In this document: positions 32,974 through 43,429 of the stretch, in pieces | Position numbering within the stretch: the first letter of the stretch is position 1 | Layout: each line of letters begins with the position of its first letter | NCBI GenBank assembly: GCA_963930775.1 | Contig: OZ005697.1 | Location: 2,976,001-3,040,000, forward strand | Reading direction: 5' to 3' | Length of the DNA: 64,000 nt | Origin: Cliona cf. orientalis | Lineage: Eukaryota > Porifera > Demospongiae > Clionaida > Clionaidae | Made by a program: the position numbers and the translations under genes | The notes under the pieces: model-generated | What the model was told of the DNA's origin: nothing | The model's input: only the letters and a program-made list of their open reading frames with translations | The model's database searches: none

Positions 32974-34280
32974 ATTAGCTCACTACTGCTGACAGCAAGT
33001 TTGATCATCTTACAAAGCTTGGATTTATACAACCAAAGCAAGGTATTGCACCTATTTTTATTGCCACTAGGAGTGGGATACAGCAGTTTTCAAGCCAACG
33101 TTATCCAGTTTGGAGTGGACCAACTCTGTGATGCATCATCGACAGAAATCAAGACATTCATCACTTGGTACTCATGGACACTTCTTAGTAGCAGAGCTAC
33201 ATTGGGTACAGCCTGTTTGTATATCAGTAAGGAGTACAAACTACTTGTACCCCTGTTGGTGTGTCTACAGCTCACTCTAGCTGTGAGCTTGGGTATTTTA
33301 TTCAACAAGGTACTGATCAAGGAGCCGGTGACTCAAAACCCATTCAAGACAGTCTATGGGGTGATAAAGTATGCACTGAAGCACAAGAGCCCTAGACTAA
33401 GGAGTGCCTTCACATACACAGGTGAGGAGGACCTTCCTTCTCGTATCGACTTCGGTAAGACCAAATACGGAGGACCATTCACAACAGAACAGGTAAGACT
33501 CTCTTTCGAGTAGTCTTGGTCTTTTTGGTAGGTTGCGCATTCTTTGCTATGACTACAGAAGATCGCACTATAACTAATAATCTAAGAAACATCTTGCTAC
33601 GTGCACTCTCACGCACTCCAGAGTATGTATTCAGTAATTTTTACTCCATAATTGTACTATTGATCGTACCGCTCTACGAGATAGTTGTCCACCCTCTATT
33701 TCATTCGTGTCTACCAACCCTTCAAAGCCACGTAAAGATTTTAATAGGGTTGATGCTACGCATAGTAAGATATGCTATCATGTTAGCGCTGATGACTTAT
33801 GCTCGCCAACACTACACACACATCACACCTTCAAGCAATGCCACCCTTTCCTGTATATTTTACCAACCACATGACAGCCTGAACTTTCTGAGTGAGACCC
33901 TGGACTACAGATGGATAATTATACTGGAGGCTCTTGTGGCTATCTCTGAACTGTTTGCTGTAGTCGGTGCTTTGGAGTTTTACTGTGCCCAAGTACCCTA
34001 CTCCATGAAGGGCCTAGTTATTGGCATCTTTTATGGTCTACTAGTTTCCTTTGTAATCCTTTCGCAAGGGCTGTTACTGCTTTTCAAGATGACGTCATTG
34101 GAATGGGGAACGGGAACTCTGAGTTGTGGATTTTGGTACTTACTGACGCTACTGATATACCTGTTGATAATGATGGCAGCTTTAGTTGTTGTGATGATGT
34201 GGTACAAGAAAAGGAAGAGGGAAGATGTACTGCCTAACGAACAGATATTTGCAGAGCGCTACTACTCAAGAAATCTGTGA
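32974..34280 (+). pseudogene. POT/SLC15-like transporter copy 9, inverted and truncated
   Basis: The only + strand copy. Homology begins at the codons for SSLLLTASLIILQSLDL, so the first ~115 residues, including the start, TM1, TM2 and the PTR2 loop, are missing. A 10-bp deletion at about 33495 removes GGAAGATGTG after ACAGAACAGGT and shifts the frame. The remainder reads normally from VFLVGCAFFAMTTEDRT through PYSMKGL to YYSRNL. The deletion leaves CAG|GTAAGA, a strong 5' splice-site consensus. It is a pseudogene as a transporter. Arrangement and divergence suggest it arose by inverted duplication of an array member. Confidence 0.85.
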
Positions 34281-35021
34281 GAAGCAATTTGAACTAAAGC
34301 TGATTTACTTGTACATTTATACCACAAATAGATGGGCTTACATACTAGCAATGGATTTAGTATTTTATTAATGGAAATGTATGTAGAATTTATAATTATT
34401 GCAATAATAATATAATATGATGCTATATTTGCTGCACTGTACATGCATGTATGCAAATCTGAATTCTGGCCTACATGTATGTGAGTTGGAGTTAGGGTTT
34501 GGATTAGAGTGGTAGGACTGATGTTAGGTAAAGGGTAACAGAAATCATACAGAAATCTACCACCCTATACTTTATATAATCACCAATTACTTCAATAGAA
34601 TAATTTTATTATAGGCAAAATATTGTCAGATCTGCTTGCAAGCACATCCGTTATAATAGATGTAAAGTCTCTCGTATAGGATCAATTTGTTTAGTTTCAG
34701 TTTGTATTCTCTTGTGAGCTTATAATTACTCTTCAGTGACCATAGTTGAATAATTACTGTAGTCTAATATCCCTGGTTATTAGGTGTATGTATGTAACCA
34801 TAGTGCCTGCATGTATGATTATTATACTGTGTTTATGCTAATAGAACGCAAGCTAAAAAAATAATTAATTCTGCGCGATTTTCTGATAACGGTCGTCACA
34901 TGCTCCATTAAGATACACTATGAAAAATCCTAGAACACAAATTTTCTTACACTAATTGGATCATGCGTTTTATTAGCATATATAAATACTGTAGTAATAA
35001 TCTCTACTGTCCTGACAATAG
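34281..35021. other. Distal end of 30-kb intron
   Basis: Non-coding sequence from the end of copy 9 to the next spatacsin exon. MITE E copy 3 (34827-34991) ends only 30 bp before the acceptor at 35021. Confidence 0.7.
34827..34991. mobile_element. MITE family E, copy 3
   Basis: About 165 bp, with left end CTGTGTTTATGCTAATAGAA and right end TTAGCATATATAAATACTG, TA on each side. The interior matches copies 1 and 2. It lies directly upstream of a spatacsin splice acceptor, so its right end is within the probable branch-point region. Confidence 0.7.
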
Positions 35022-35153
35022 GTCTACTCCGTTCGAGTTCGAGTCAACACGGATCATGTGCTGGGTCTACTGCTGGAGAAGGAGCAGTTCAACATTGCTA
35101 GAAAGTATGCTGAGCTGGTCAACTCAACCAAAAGCCAAATATCCATCAAAGAG
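35022..35153 (+). CDS. SPG11: Spatacsin exon d
   Basis: 132 bp, phase 0 at both ends, acceptor acaatag|gtc and donor gag|gtactc. It encodes 44 residues including DHVLGLLLEKEQFNIARKYA and ends SQISIKE. The pattern LL...QF.IARK.AEL.......I.IKE matches the vertebrate spatacsin segment that reads QFSLARKVAEL...VVIKE. This is a helical-repeat part of the protein. Confidence 0.88.
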
Positions 35154-36619
35154 GTACTCCATGCATTGCTAGCAATATTCAATTTGCCTATATACTTTTG
35201 CATGTTTCAGTGAATTTCCTGGTTTGGGAGTTTGATGCATAATAGAGTATTTAGTCTTAGTTGAGACACCAAGATGGTACTTTACGTTTCACATAGTTAA
35301 AATTATAATTCAGGATAGTGCATGAATGTGATGATGTTAGACCATACAGTGTCAATGTAAGGTTTATTCTCGGAGTTGGGGGTGGGGGGGGGGGGCGACT
35401 TTCTCCCTCTACCCCGTTCCCAAACACAGTTATTTAGGCAGATGACCATATAGAGAATGTAATGACCAGGGTGTGCACTATTGATATCAAGAGTAGTGAT
35501 TCCCAGTGGCAGAATATTAAGCTTTATCGTGGGAGCACGTAGTCCAGCTAATTATAACAGGGGCTTATTGTTGTTGATGTATCATCTTCCCAGGCCACTG
35601 GGTGTGGTAGGCAGTCACAACAACACACTATACATGTACCTGTACATGTACATAATAATATTTATAAGTAGCATGTAATGTGAACATCACGCGTGTTGAT
35701 CTGTGCGTATATAGCATGCATAGCCACAGTTGCCTATAGTCACATCGAGCAATCATGTATACTAACTGAATATGGTAAATTCAAGCTACTTAGGTGGGAG
35801 GGAGGGTAAAGTATTGTGATATAATGTGATGTAATGTGTTATGTAAACTTACGATACTGTTTTCAGTGGTCAGTGGGCCACAGGAATTTTGTTGTAGTAG
35901 AAAATGCTGATCCACATGCATGCACGTACATTGCCTTTTACAAATTTGTGGGACAAATTGGTTGCACCCTATCGTATGATATAATTGATTTCCCATAGTC
36001 GTACTAGGCTAACTAGGATAGTTCACAGGTTTCAACGATCCTGTATGTACATACATGTACATGTGCAGTACAATGTCATGTATGTATAATATTATATTTC
36101 TTGCACTACATGAAAGTATGTATGTAGATACTGTAATGTGCACTACTATGCATTCATGTATGATATGCATGGGTTGCACTCAATTGTGTGCTGAGGTCAA
36201 TTTTCCTTTTAAAGAGACCCCTGTGGCCTATTCCACTATTGGTGATAGCAATAATAATAATAGGAACTGATGACAGAACAACTTATCCATAAGCATGTGC
36301 TCTATTCATTAAGCTAGACCCTTCCTGGCGCCTGTTGTACCTGTCATAGTGTATAGCATAGCACCAGTATAATGGAAGCTCGAGCTTATTAGATTGACAA
36401 CATGTGCTCCTAATACCATTTGTTACTCTATCTAACTTTTGCATGATTTTCTGATAGGGATCGTCTGTCGCTACATTATGAAAAATCCAGGAATGCTAAC
36501 TCGTAATGCACAGATCTTACACTTCATTAGCATAACCACAGTAGTTATTAATTCCTGTGATCAAGGGTCGGTACGTTCACCTCCTAGCAATCATATATAT
36601 CCATTTCCATTGATTATAG
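35154..36619. other. Intron with degenerate MITE E
   Basis: Intron between exons d and e. It holds a G-rich run at 35378-35396 and a degenerate MITE E remnant at 36430-36541. No gene seen. Confidence 0.7.
36430..36541. mobile_element. MITE family E, degenerate copy 4
   Basis: Recognisable blocks are TTTTGCATGATTTTCTGATA, ATTATGAAAAATCCAGGAA and CATTAGCATAACCACAG. The left end is lost or too diverged to see. Confidence 0.55.
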
Positions 36620-36757
36620 GCTGAACATAATCTCCGAAAGATCAGTAGGTCGAGCTACTGGCGTTACGAGCAGGCCAGGTTGAACTTTTGGTACCAGTGT
36701 GACTCCAACTTTCAAAATGCCGAGGTGGATGCTGAGCTGGCTTCAGAGTTCTTCGAG
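36620..36757 (+). CDS. SPG11: Spatacsin exon e
   Basis: 138 bp, phase 0 at both ends, acceptor attatag|gct and donor gag|gtacgt. It encodes 46 residues including YWRYEQARLNFWYQCDSNFQ and ends ELASEFFE. It follows exon d directly in homology: vertebrate spatacsin has W.LKQARIDFWKKCHENF followed by a Ser/Ala segment ending SSFF. Confidence 0.9.
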
Positions 36758-37639
36758 GTACGTGTACATGTATGTATATATAATAACAGTATTCTAACTC
36801 ACTAACAAAGCTAGCTACTCATCCATGTGTTTATCCTGATATATGTATGTGTGTATACCACTTCAAATTTATTAGTTTTGGTACAGATATTCATGTGCAC
36901 ACATGCATGTACTTGGCTTCGAACTGGCTAATAAAGGTGTGTGTAACTATATAAGAGGAAATAGAAATGGTTATCAAAATGACATTTGTGATCAAGAGGG
37001 CTACATGAATATATTACATGAAAGTAGATGCTTGTATAGTATCTAACTAAAATGTATGCACCCACATGCACATGTTCGTGTATTTGATAGGCTACACATG
37101 TGTTGACTACATGCATGTGTATGTACATTGAGCTGACCCTAATGTGTCCACATCTGAGGAGATCCACCGGCTCAAGTGGGCTGTGCAGTGTAAACAGTTA
37201 GTTTAGTGATTGTGTGGTGGTAGATGTGGCAAGTCGAAGTGGCTACAGTTTATACAGTGGTAGATGAATATCTTAGACCTATGCCCATATATGTACAGCA
37301 AAGATTGATGTTCTGCATGGAGCAAATTGGCAGATAAAGTAGGATGATATAGTTTGTAGTTATGGTTAATAGGTGGATTTACCAACAATTTGGAAGCTAG
37401 CTACACTCTTAAAAGCCAAGAATGTTGTTTCAGCAGCTATGCACGCTTGGCGTATTCAGCCACTATTATATTCACGTAGTGGTGATCATGCAATACATTA
37501 ATTAAAAGATACAAAACTACACACATCTGTTAAGATTTTATGTTACAATAATTATATGTTGGTGCCAAGGAGTATAAGATTGATTGTATACATATAAAAC
37601 ACACCTCAATCACACACCAATGCATGCATCTATTCTCAG
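36758..37639. other. Intron
   Basis: Intron between exons e and f. AT-rich, with scattered TGTATGTACATG motifs. Nothing else supported. Confidence 0.75.
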
Positions 37640-37870
37640 TCCATAGTTAGCAGCCTGAGTGAAGATGTTCCTCAGGAAGGTGCCATGGAGAGTGAGGTAC
37701 CTTCTCCCTCCCTCCCCGCCTGCTCAGCTAAGGACAGAGCCCTGCTGCTAGCTCTGGCCCTAAAGTGGAGAAAGGAGAGTAAAACGTCATCTCTTACTCT
37801 CGACCAAGTACAGGAGTGTGAGAGGGAGATCTGGGTAGAGCACATCCGCGCTGCAATGGAAGCATCTAAT
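37640..37870 (+). CDS. SPG11: Spatacsin exon f
   Basis: 231 bp, phase 0 at both ends, acceptor ttctcag|tcc and donor aat|gttagt. It encodes 77 residues: an acidic, Pro/Ser-rich start, then SAKDRALLLALALKWRKES and QECEREIWVEHIRAAMEAS. The Arg/Leu-rich helix (E/D)RALLL.LAL.W followed by E.EIW...I is the conserved spatacsin pattern. The donor GTTAGT is less canonical than the others. Confidence 0.87.
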
Positions 37871-38168
37871 GTTAGTTCAGTGTGCTATTTTGTCTATCTG
37901 TGTGCTTCTTTTAGGCAACCCTGCCATTAATGTTAATTTGTAAGTAATGTTACGGTGACTGGTACAATGTATTCAACAAGAGAGCTGAATCTCTCTCCCC
38001 CTTCCCCACCCCCCCTCTCCCTCTCTCCTCTCTCCCTCTCTCTCTCTCTCTCCCACTTTCTCTCTCTCCCTCTCTCTCTCTCCCTCCCTCTCTCTCTCTC
38101 TTACTCTCCCTTTCTCCTTCCCTCCCTCCCTCTCTCCCCCTCTCCCCCTCTCTCCCTCCTCCCATTAG
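37871..38168. other. Short intron dominated by CT-rich tract
   Basis: A 298-bp intron whose last ~180 bp (37987-38165) is almost pure C/T, directly before the acceptor CATTAG. It functions as an extreme polypyrimidine tract. Open frames across it on either strand are low-complexity artefacts. Confidence 0.8.
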
Positions 38169-38393
38169 AGCATTGGCAAGGGTTTCTCCTCTCCCCTTCC
38201 CTTCCTGCCCGAGGTGGAGCACTGCTCCTCCATTCTGCCAATCTACAACCAGTCCTCTCTTCTCTCCTCCCTCTCCATCTCGGCTCTTGATGAGTACAAA
38301 GGTCGTCGTCAGTTGAGCGAGCTCCTTCTCCCCGACAGTGGACCTGTGGCTCTAGAGAAGAAGGGAGGTAGGGGGTCTTCCCTCACTGATAAG
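38169..38393 (+). CDS. SPG11: Spatacsin exon g
   Basis: 225 bp, phase 0 at both ends, acceptor cccattag|agc and donor aag|gtaatt. It encodes 75 residues: SIGKGFSSPLPFLPEVEHCS, then a Ser/Leu-rich helix and a Gly/Lys-rich linker ending SSLTDK. This linker region is poorly conserved between species. Assignment rests on phase continuity and on the clear exons on either side. Confidence 0.8.
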
Positions 38394-39168
38394 GTAATTA
38401 GTTTGGCTGTGATGTACGTATAAGCTAGTGCATATGCTCTTAATAAGTTCCATGATGGTTTACTCTCTACTATCAATCCCAAACCTAAATCTAATTCGGC
38501 ATTCTAGGCTATGAATAAATATTATGCTATAGTATTTGGGGAAATAAATTCTACAGGTAGCAAAGTGCAATATGCACAATACCACTCCTATTCTCAAGGC
38601 TAGGCCCCTAAAGTGGCTCTGCCCTTTCCTTGCCTGAGCAGGCAATGGGATATATAGATCATAATGAAACATGTCAATTTGAATATTAAGGTGGGAATTA
38701 CACACAATATGCGTTTACTCTTATGCCCAAGCTTGATTAAAATCCATTTTCTTGCTACATCCTCCATATCTTCCATGTAAGGCCTCCAGTGGTGTGTAGG
38801 GTGTCCAATCGAGTCATGCATGTCACTGTAGTATATCATGTGTCAATGGCACACACTCTGCATGTGTAGGTGCACATGTAGCTAAACATGCATGTTGTGT
38901 GGGGGAGTTAGCCACTAAGATTATAATTGTCCATTAGTTACAGTACTAGTGCCATGGTGTTTTCACTTAAGGTCAGAAAATAATATGTAATTAAATATTG
39001 ATTTCACTTTAAATTACGTGATAGCTTGATTGTTGCTTTGCCACACTGGAATATCAAAAAGTGGCCTTTTCGTAAAAGTATTTCAATAGCACCTCAATCT
39101 CTTGCTTCTTGTGTCTTAAAATTGGAATACCATCTATTACGATCCTGAAACTGCTATATATTTTGCAG
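38394..39168. other. Intron
   Basis: Intron between exons g and h. No repeat or gene that I can support. Confidence 0.75.
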
Positions 39169-39285
39169 GAGTGTGAAGCTTTTGACCAGATCTTGGGTCG
39201 TCTTCTCAATGCTGGCCTCCTCTCCCAGGCCAGGGAGCTGGCTGACATCTTCAACCACAACTCAGCAGACCTCACCATTGTACTG
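39169..39285 (+). CDS. SPG11: Spatacsin exon h
   Basis: 117 bp, phase 0 at both ends, acceptor ttttgcag|gag and donor ctg|gtaagc. It encodes 39 residues including FDQILGRLLNAGLLSQARE and ends NSADLTIVL. It aligns with vertebrate spatacsin LDSLIGQLLDQGCVHEASR...YNPDVALVL. The next exon is 10 kb away, across the transposon-bearing intron. Confidence 0.92.
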
Positions 39286-39489
39286 GTAAGCACCAACTCC
39301 ATATAATATACTAATTAGCCAAATTCAATTAAGTACATGTCCTTTGGTCATGGACTGAGTAGCCAAACTGCTAGACCACTACATCTCATGTACTCCATAA
39401 TCATTATTATTGTTTGGTACCTGGTACAACCCAATAATGTTCTAGATGATGTGAAATACACTGATATAGTGAAAATAATAATAATATGT
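39286..39489. other. Intron start and left flank of transposon
   Basis: Intronic sequence. From about 39340 (GGACTGAGTAGCCAAACTGC) it is paralogous to 46097-46180, i.e. it is the beginning of a segmental duplication whose first copy was split by the transposon. Confidence 0.65.
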
Positions 39490-39649
39490 TTAAACGAGCA
39501 TGTGTTGAATAAATATTCCGTACGTACGCGTTACTTTCGCGAATCGCGATCAATGAGGGCGGAGTATAAAAGGGGGGTGGTCAGGCCGGAAGTTCTTGAC
39601 CATGCGCATAAATATGGCGGATGAATTTCAAATTCAAAACTAGTCCAGA

Positions 39650-40569
39650 ATGCCCGCGATTCTCTGTCTTTCGAGGCTACACAACACGCAAGCGCAACAG
39701 GATTGGACACGCTCTGTTAGCTTAGACACGTGTTTACTCCAGCCACATGCACACAAACCAGAAGTCCTTCAACCGTCCTGTCACGCTGCCGCTAGTATGG
39801 CCTCATCAGCTGACAAGAGAGTGATTACAGTAAGATATTCATAGCAGTACTATCATATAACCAAGAACAATAATATAAACATAACACTAAAACTACTAAA
39901 ACTAGGTGAAAGTAGAATATGCACACACTCCTCCTCAAGTTTTTGTATCGCGTGTGAACCGTATGGTCCATGAAAGCCAGCTGCCTGCTTTGACGGTTCA
40001 ACTGAGATGGGTACGTCTCGAGGAGGATGAGCCACCATCCACTGACAATGAGACCCAGCAGCAGGGTAGCACAGGTAGCTACATGTACAAACTCAGTAAA
40101 AATATACTCAAATATATGACACTTTAGGTGTTACCTTTCCGAGTCACCCCGAAGGCTATCGGCAGTCAAGCAGTTGTCCGATTCTTCGTGGCAGGAATAA
40201 TTGCCCCAACTGTTTGTGTTCCCCTTGCGTCATTGCGTTGCCCCCTGACTTCCTGCGCGGCGCCTGCGGTCCCCATCCGGCGAATGATGAGAAGCGGTAC
40301 AGATTGTACAAAGCGTTTTGGAAGTTGCTCAACACTCTCGGCGTCTTCCAGGATGAGGAGTACCTCCTGAGAAAGGAGCGGAGAACTCTAAGGGCAGACA
40401 AGAGGGAAATAATTCCGAAATGTGTCATTACAGTAAGCAAGGATTGCACTGTATCAAATAGGTAATATAATGTTTCTGTCTATAGGAAATCAGAAGAAGA
40501 TATCCTAGCCATGATGGCGAATATAAAGATTATATGTCTACTTTCGAAGCTGAAAGTGCACTTGATTAA
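39650..40569 (+). CDS. Transposon accessory protein with P2X7-like Cys domain
   Basis: Four exons join in phase to 245 residues: 39650-39829, 39906-40074, 40128-40432 and 40486-40569. Introns are 53-76 bp with GT-AG ends (donors aca|gtaaga, acag|gtagct, aca|gtaagc). The N-terminal half is unrecognised (VKVEYAHTPPQVFVSRVNRM, then an acidic stretch). The C-terminal half has CPNCLCSPC, GPHPANDEKRYRLYKAFW, and finally REIIPKCVITEIRRRYPSHD. A cluster of Cys residues, a Tyr/Trp helix and a terminal (R/K)xxIPxCVxxxIRxxYP block is the pattern of the P2X7 intracellular (zinc-binding) domain family, often seen in invertebrate transposon-associated proteins. It may bind DNA or aid transposition; this is inference. 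I chose the ATG at 39650 as the first in-frame Met; MASSADK at about 39797 is an alternative. Confidence 0.7.
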
Positions 40570-40939
40570 ATTTAAGCAAGAGATATAATTATGGTAGTCA
40601 CCGGGGAAACTGCTGGGGGAGACACACAATAAGAATATCATAAGAATATCATAACACTGTAATGGGGGGGGGGGGGGGGGGGCAAAATACGAATATCATA
40701 ATAATATAGCACAGGGGGGGGGGGTAATACGAATATCATAGCACTATCCTGTGTGGATGAGATCAGCAATACTGTCCTGTGGGCAAGGAGGTCGGTATGG
40801 ACTCAGTGAGAAAGTGAGGTCAGTGCACGTACATATAACATAAACCTAAACAGCAACAAAAGTATATGCAAGTGGAGCCAGTAACACCATATCAGTCAGT
40901 GACATAATATTATACATACATGTAGTCTTGTGAAATTGC
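40570..40939. other. Convergent intergenic region of transposon
   Basis: Between the two stop codons. It holds a G run at 40665-40682 and another at 40716-40724, each following an AATATCATA repeat: two tandem copies of the unit AATACGAATATCATA...G(n). No coding sequence. Confidence 0.7.
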
Positions 40940-43429
40940 TTAGTCGTCATCCGATTCTGCCTCGGATAAAAGTGTGCCATCGTCAACTTCTCCATCTAGG
41001 TCACCAGTCTCCTCATCTTCAATCTCTCTGAAGATAAAAAACAATTTTCACATAATATATAAAGTATAGGATGATGTACGATACATACCTGATGTCGGGT
41101 TTGTTGTCATCAACATATGCTGTCCACACAAGCTCAACAAACTTGAACGTCTTCTCCACTAGGACCTTCATAGGTGTACGCCTGTCTGGTCGTCGAAGGT
41201 CTTTCACCTTGTGTACACTGGTATGAGTGCGATTCACATTCTCATTCTGCATAATTTACAACGATATATATATAAAGATACAAACAGCATAAATCATGCA
41301 TCTGACCCAGTCCATCACTGCGAGGTTCATTCTCATATTGAACACCCTGGTGGAAAAGTGAATCCGCTTCGGTAAGTATGTGAGCAGCTGGTGGTTGAAA
41401 CTCTCCACCCAGTAAGTGTCGCGACACTGTATACATGTAATATAAGCTAAATATTGCAAGAGGACTGACTGTGAAAACCATACATACCCGACAGAAGTCA
41501 TCGGCATAGCGGTACACGTAGGTGTCCTTCAAACCTTTGAGCAGTGCCTGACATGCTTGAGGGTTAGTGAGCTCCAGCCTACTGGGAATGTATCCAGGAT
41601 CATGACATGACGAACTTGGATGGCAGTCAGAGTGGATTCCCTGTAAGTAAATATATATACGTGAACAGCTTCCATATTGTATGACGTAGGACGAACGACT
41701 GCTAATACCATATAATGGTTGGGTATGTTGAGAATGAGCTTGCGGAGAGCATCTGAACATCCACCACAGTTTTTCATGGCCCAGTAGAGATGAATTTTAA
41801 TACTTCTTCCTGAAAAAGTACACTACATTATCCACATAACTACACAGTACATACAAGTGGCATACGTTTATCCGTAAGCTCAGTAAACCATGTCACATTA
41901 CGATCTCTTACTCTGCCCTTGGTGATTTTGGCGAGCTCCTTGGCAACATTCTTGGTTCCTACACACAATGGTGTAGTCGCATTAATTCAAATATAAAGTA
42001 TACCATCCATTTCGTACCATGCCATGTGTCAAAGGAGTTGAGGAGCTTGAGATCTTGCTTCACATAGCGTCCAACAGCAAGCTGCATATCATGTGCAATC
42101 TCAACGATTTTCAAACCTGGATGGACATACACAAATTTTATACACATACACACAACACATTATAGTATACATCACATTGTATATAACCTACCTCGAGCAA
42201 TGACTTGGGGCACAACTACCTTAGTGCATTCAAGTTCACGAGTTTGGGCCACATGATGTTCACTTCGTAAAATGGTAGAAATGCCAACAATCTTCATGGT
42301 ACTGTATGTACATAGGGTACAATAGAAACAATTAGTATTGTCAATGAAAAGCATTGTCACCTTCCAGAAAGGCAAGGCACAGTGGTGTGGTAGGCATTAG
42401 CAGTTGAGTCATGTCTGGCGTCAGTGATGACCCACTGTGAACATAGAACATCACTCATTCGTATACATGTACATGTATGTTTATACAAACCTCTCCCTTT
42501 GTTACATAGTCTGGGAGGGTCTCCACCTCTTCCACTGCTTTCTTCATGAATTGCTCGGCCAAACGATCCACTATGCCAATGTACCCACGGCGATTGTATA
42601 CTGAAATGTTATTGAATTCTTGAAATAAACCAGTGTATATGCATGACAATTACCTTGTCTGATGTAGCCATGTCCAACACTGCCCATGCCTGAAAACTTG
42701 GAAAAGTTGATGTACTGAGTAGGCAACACACCAGCGCAAGTGAAACCATGAACCAACCTACAACAACACAAACGGTAATATAACCACTCTACTCGACACT
42801 AAAATTTACTTCTGATTAGCTAAGTAGAGCCCACTGAGTACTCTTGAACTTGACCATGTCCTCTTTTGCCGATGGCAACGGCGGCAAGAGAACAGCACAC
42901 GCAACACATGACCTTTCTATGGGACAAGAAGATCATGACAAACAGCTTGCTATACTTGACGCTACAATATTGTAACCTGTTTGATAGACTCCACAGCCCA
43001 TGGCTTTATTGTCAGCCCACAGGGACATGGGGAGGAGAGTCCTTCAACCAGGTCAGAAAAACAGCACTCTTCGGTCACAAACAATGCTTGGTCTTCCTGG
43101 TGCTCATCACTTACATACACTCCTATGTGATGCATACACACTTGATATATAGTCTGCACATACTCAGCCTTACCACTGTTTCGTAGAAAGCTCCTTGTTT
43201 CCACGCGCTCATTACCCGGGGAATTGTCCTGTGGTCTCGCATTCCGTTCTACCGCATCCAACAAGGCGCATAACACACCGTGATTGTCTAGAGTGGGGGC
43301 TCCTACGGGTTGTAGGAGCTTGCAAACGGCCTCAAATCGACGCTCAAAGGCTTCCTTCTCCTCGTAAGTCGAGAAAGTCGCTTGTAGAGTGAAGCGATGA
43401 CGCTTTCGGGAGGAATTAGAACTCGACAT
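40940..43429 (-). CDS. DDE-type transposase, Kolobok-like, 13 exons
   Basis: Thirteen exons join in phase to 589 residues: 43429-42977, 42916-42810, 42757-42654, 42600-42491, 42434-42361, 42301-42192, 42116-42018, 41958-41866, 41809-41709, 41640-41488, 41426-41307, 41246-41089 and 41027-40940. All introns are about 40-85 bp with GT-AG ends. Features in order: a Ser/Arg/Lys N-terminus (MSSSNSSRKRHRF), Cys pairs CPC and CRRC with RTWSSSRVL, then LVHGFTCAGVLPTQYINFSK. A likely catalytic core follows: first Asp in WVITDARHDS, second in VEIAHDMQLAV, then FDTWHGTKNVAKEL, HLYWAMKNCGG, an H/C-rich block (SDCHPSSSCHD) and the Glu in DTYWVESFNHQL. The tail is acidic (DGEVDDG...SEADSDDD). The order D...D..DxWHxxKN...ES[FW]x[HN] is that of the transposase family I associate with Kolobok. 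No stop or frameshift is needed, so it may be active. Confidence 0.8.

Larger units (their letters stand above)
6421..34300. repeat. Tandem array of transporter units
   Basis: Nine copies of one transporter gene plus paralogous spacers. Distances between successive stop ends on the - strand are about 3.07, 3.11, 3.29, 4.29, 5.35, 2.94 and 2.78 kb; the long ones contain extra insertions. Copies 1-4 end in Lys-Tyr-(Val/Leu)-Ile and start Met-Ala-Asp or Met-Thr-Asp. Copies 5-9 end in Arg-Asn-X, and 5-8 start Met-Thr-Glu-Arg. This indicates two sub-blocks that expanded separately. The whole array sits within one spatacsin intron. Confidence 0.9.

Noticed and set aside
32749-33513. A 254-codon + strand open frame as a distinct gene
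   Set aside because: Its first part is antisense to copy 8 and its second part is copy 9; it is open only because of the inverted repeat.
34480-34560. TTAGGG-like sequence (GTTAGGGTTTGG)
   Set aside because: A single short match without tandem repetition; not a telomeric tract.
37950-38290. Ser/Pro/Leu-rich and Arg/Glu/Gly-rich open frames
   Set aside because: These are low-complexity translations of the pyrimidine tract before exon g.
43090-43175. A 33-bp intron within the first transposase exon (GTAAGG to CAAG)
   Set aside because: The reading frame is open through it, the length is a multiple of three, and it is shorter than any other intron in the gene.
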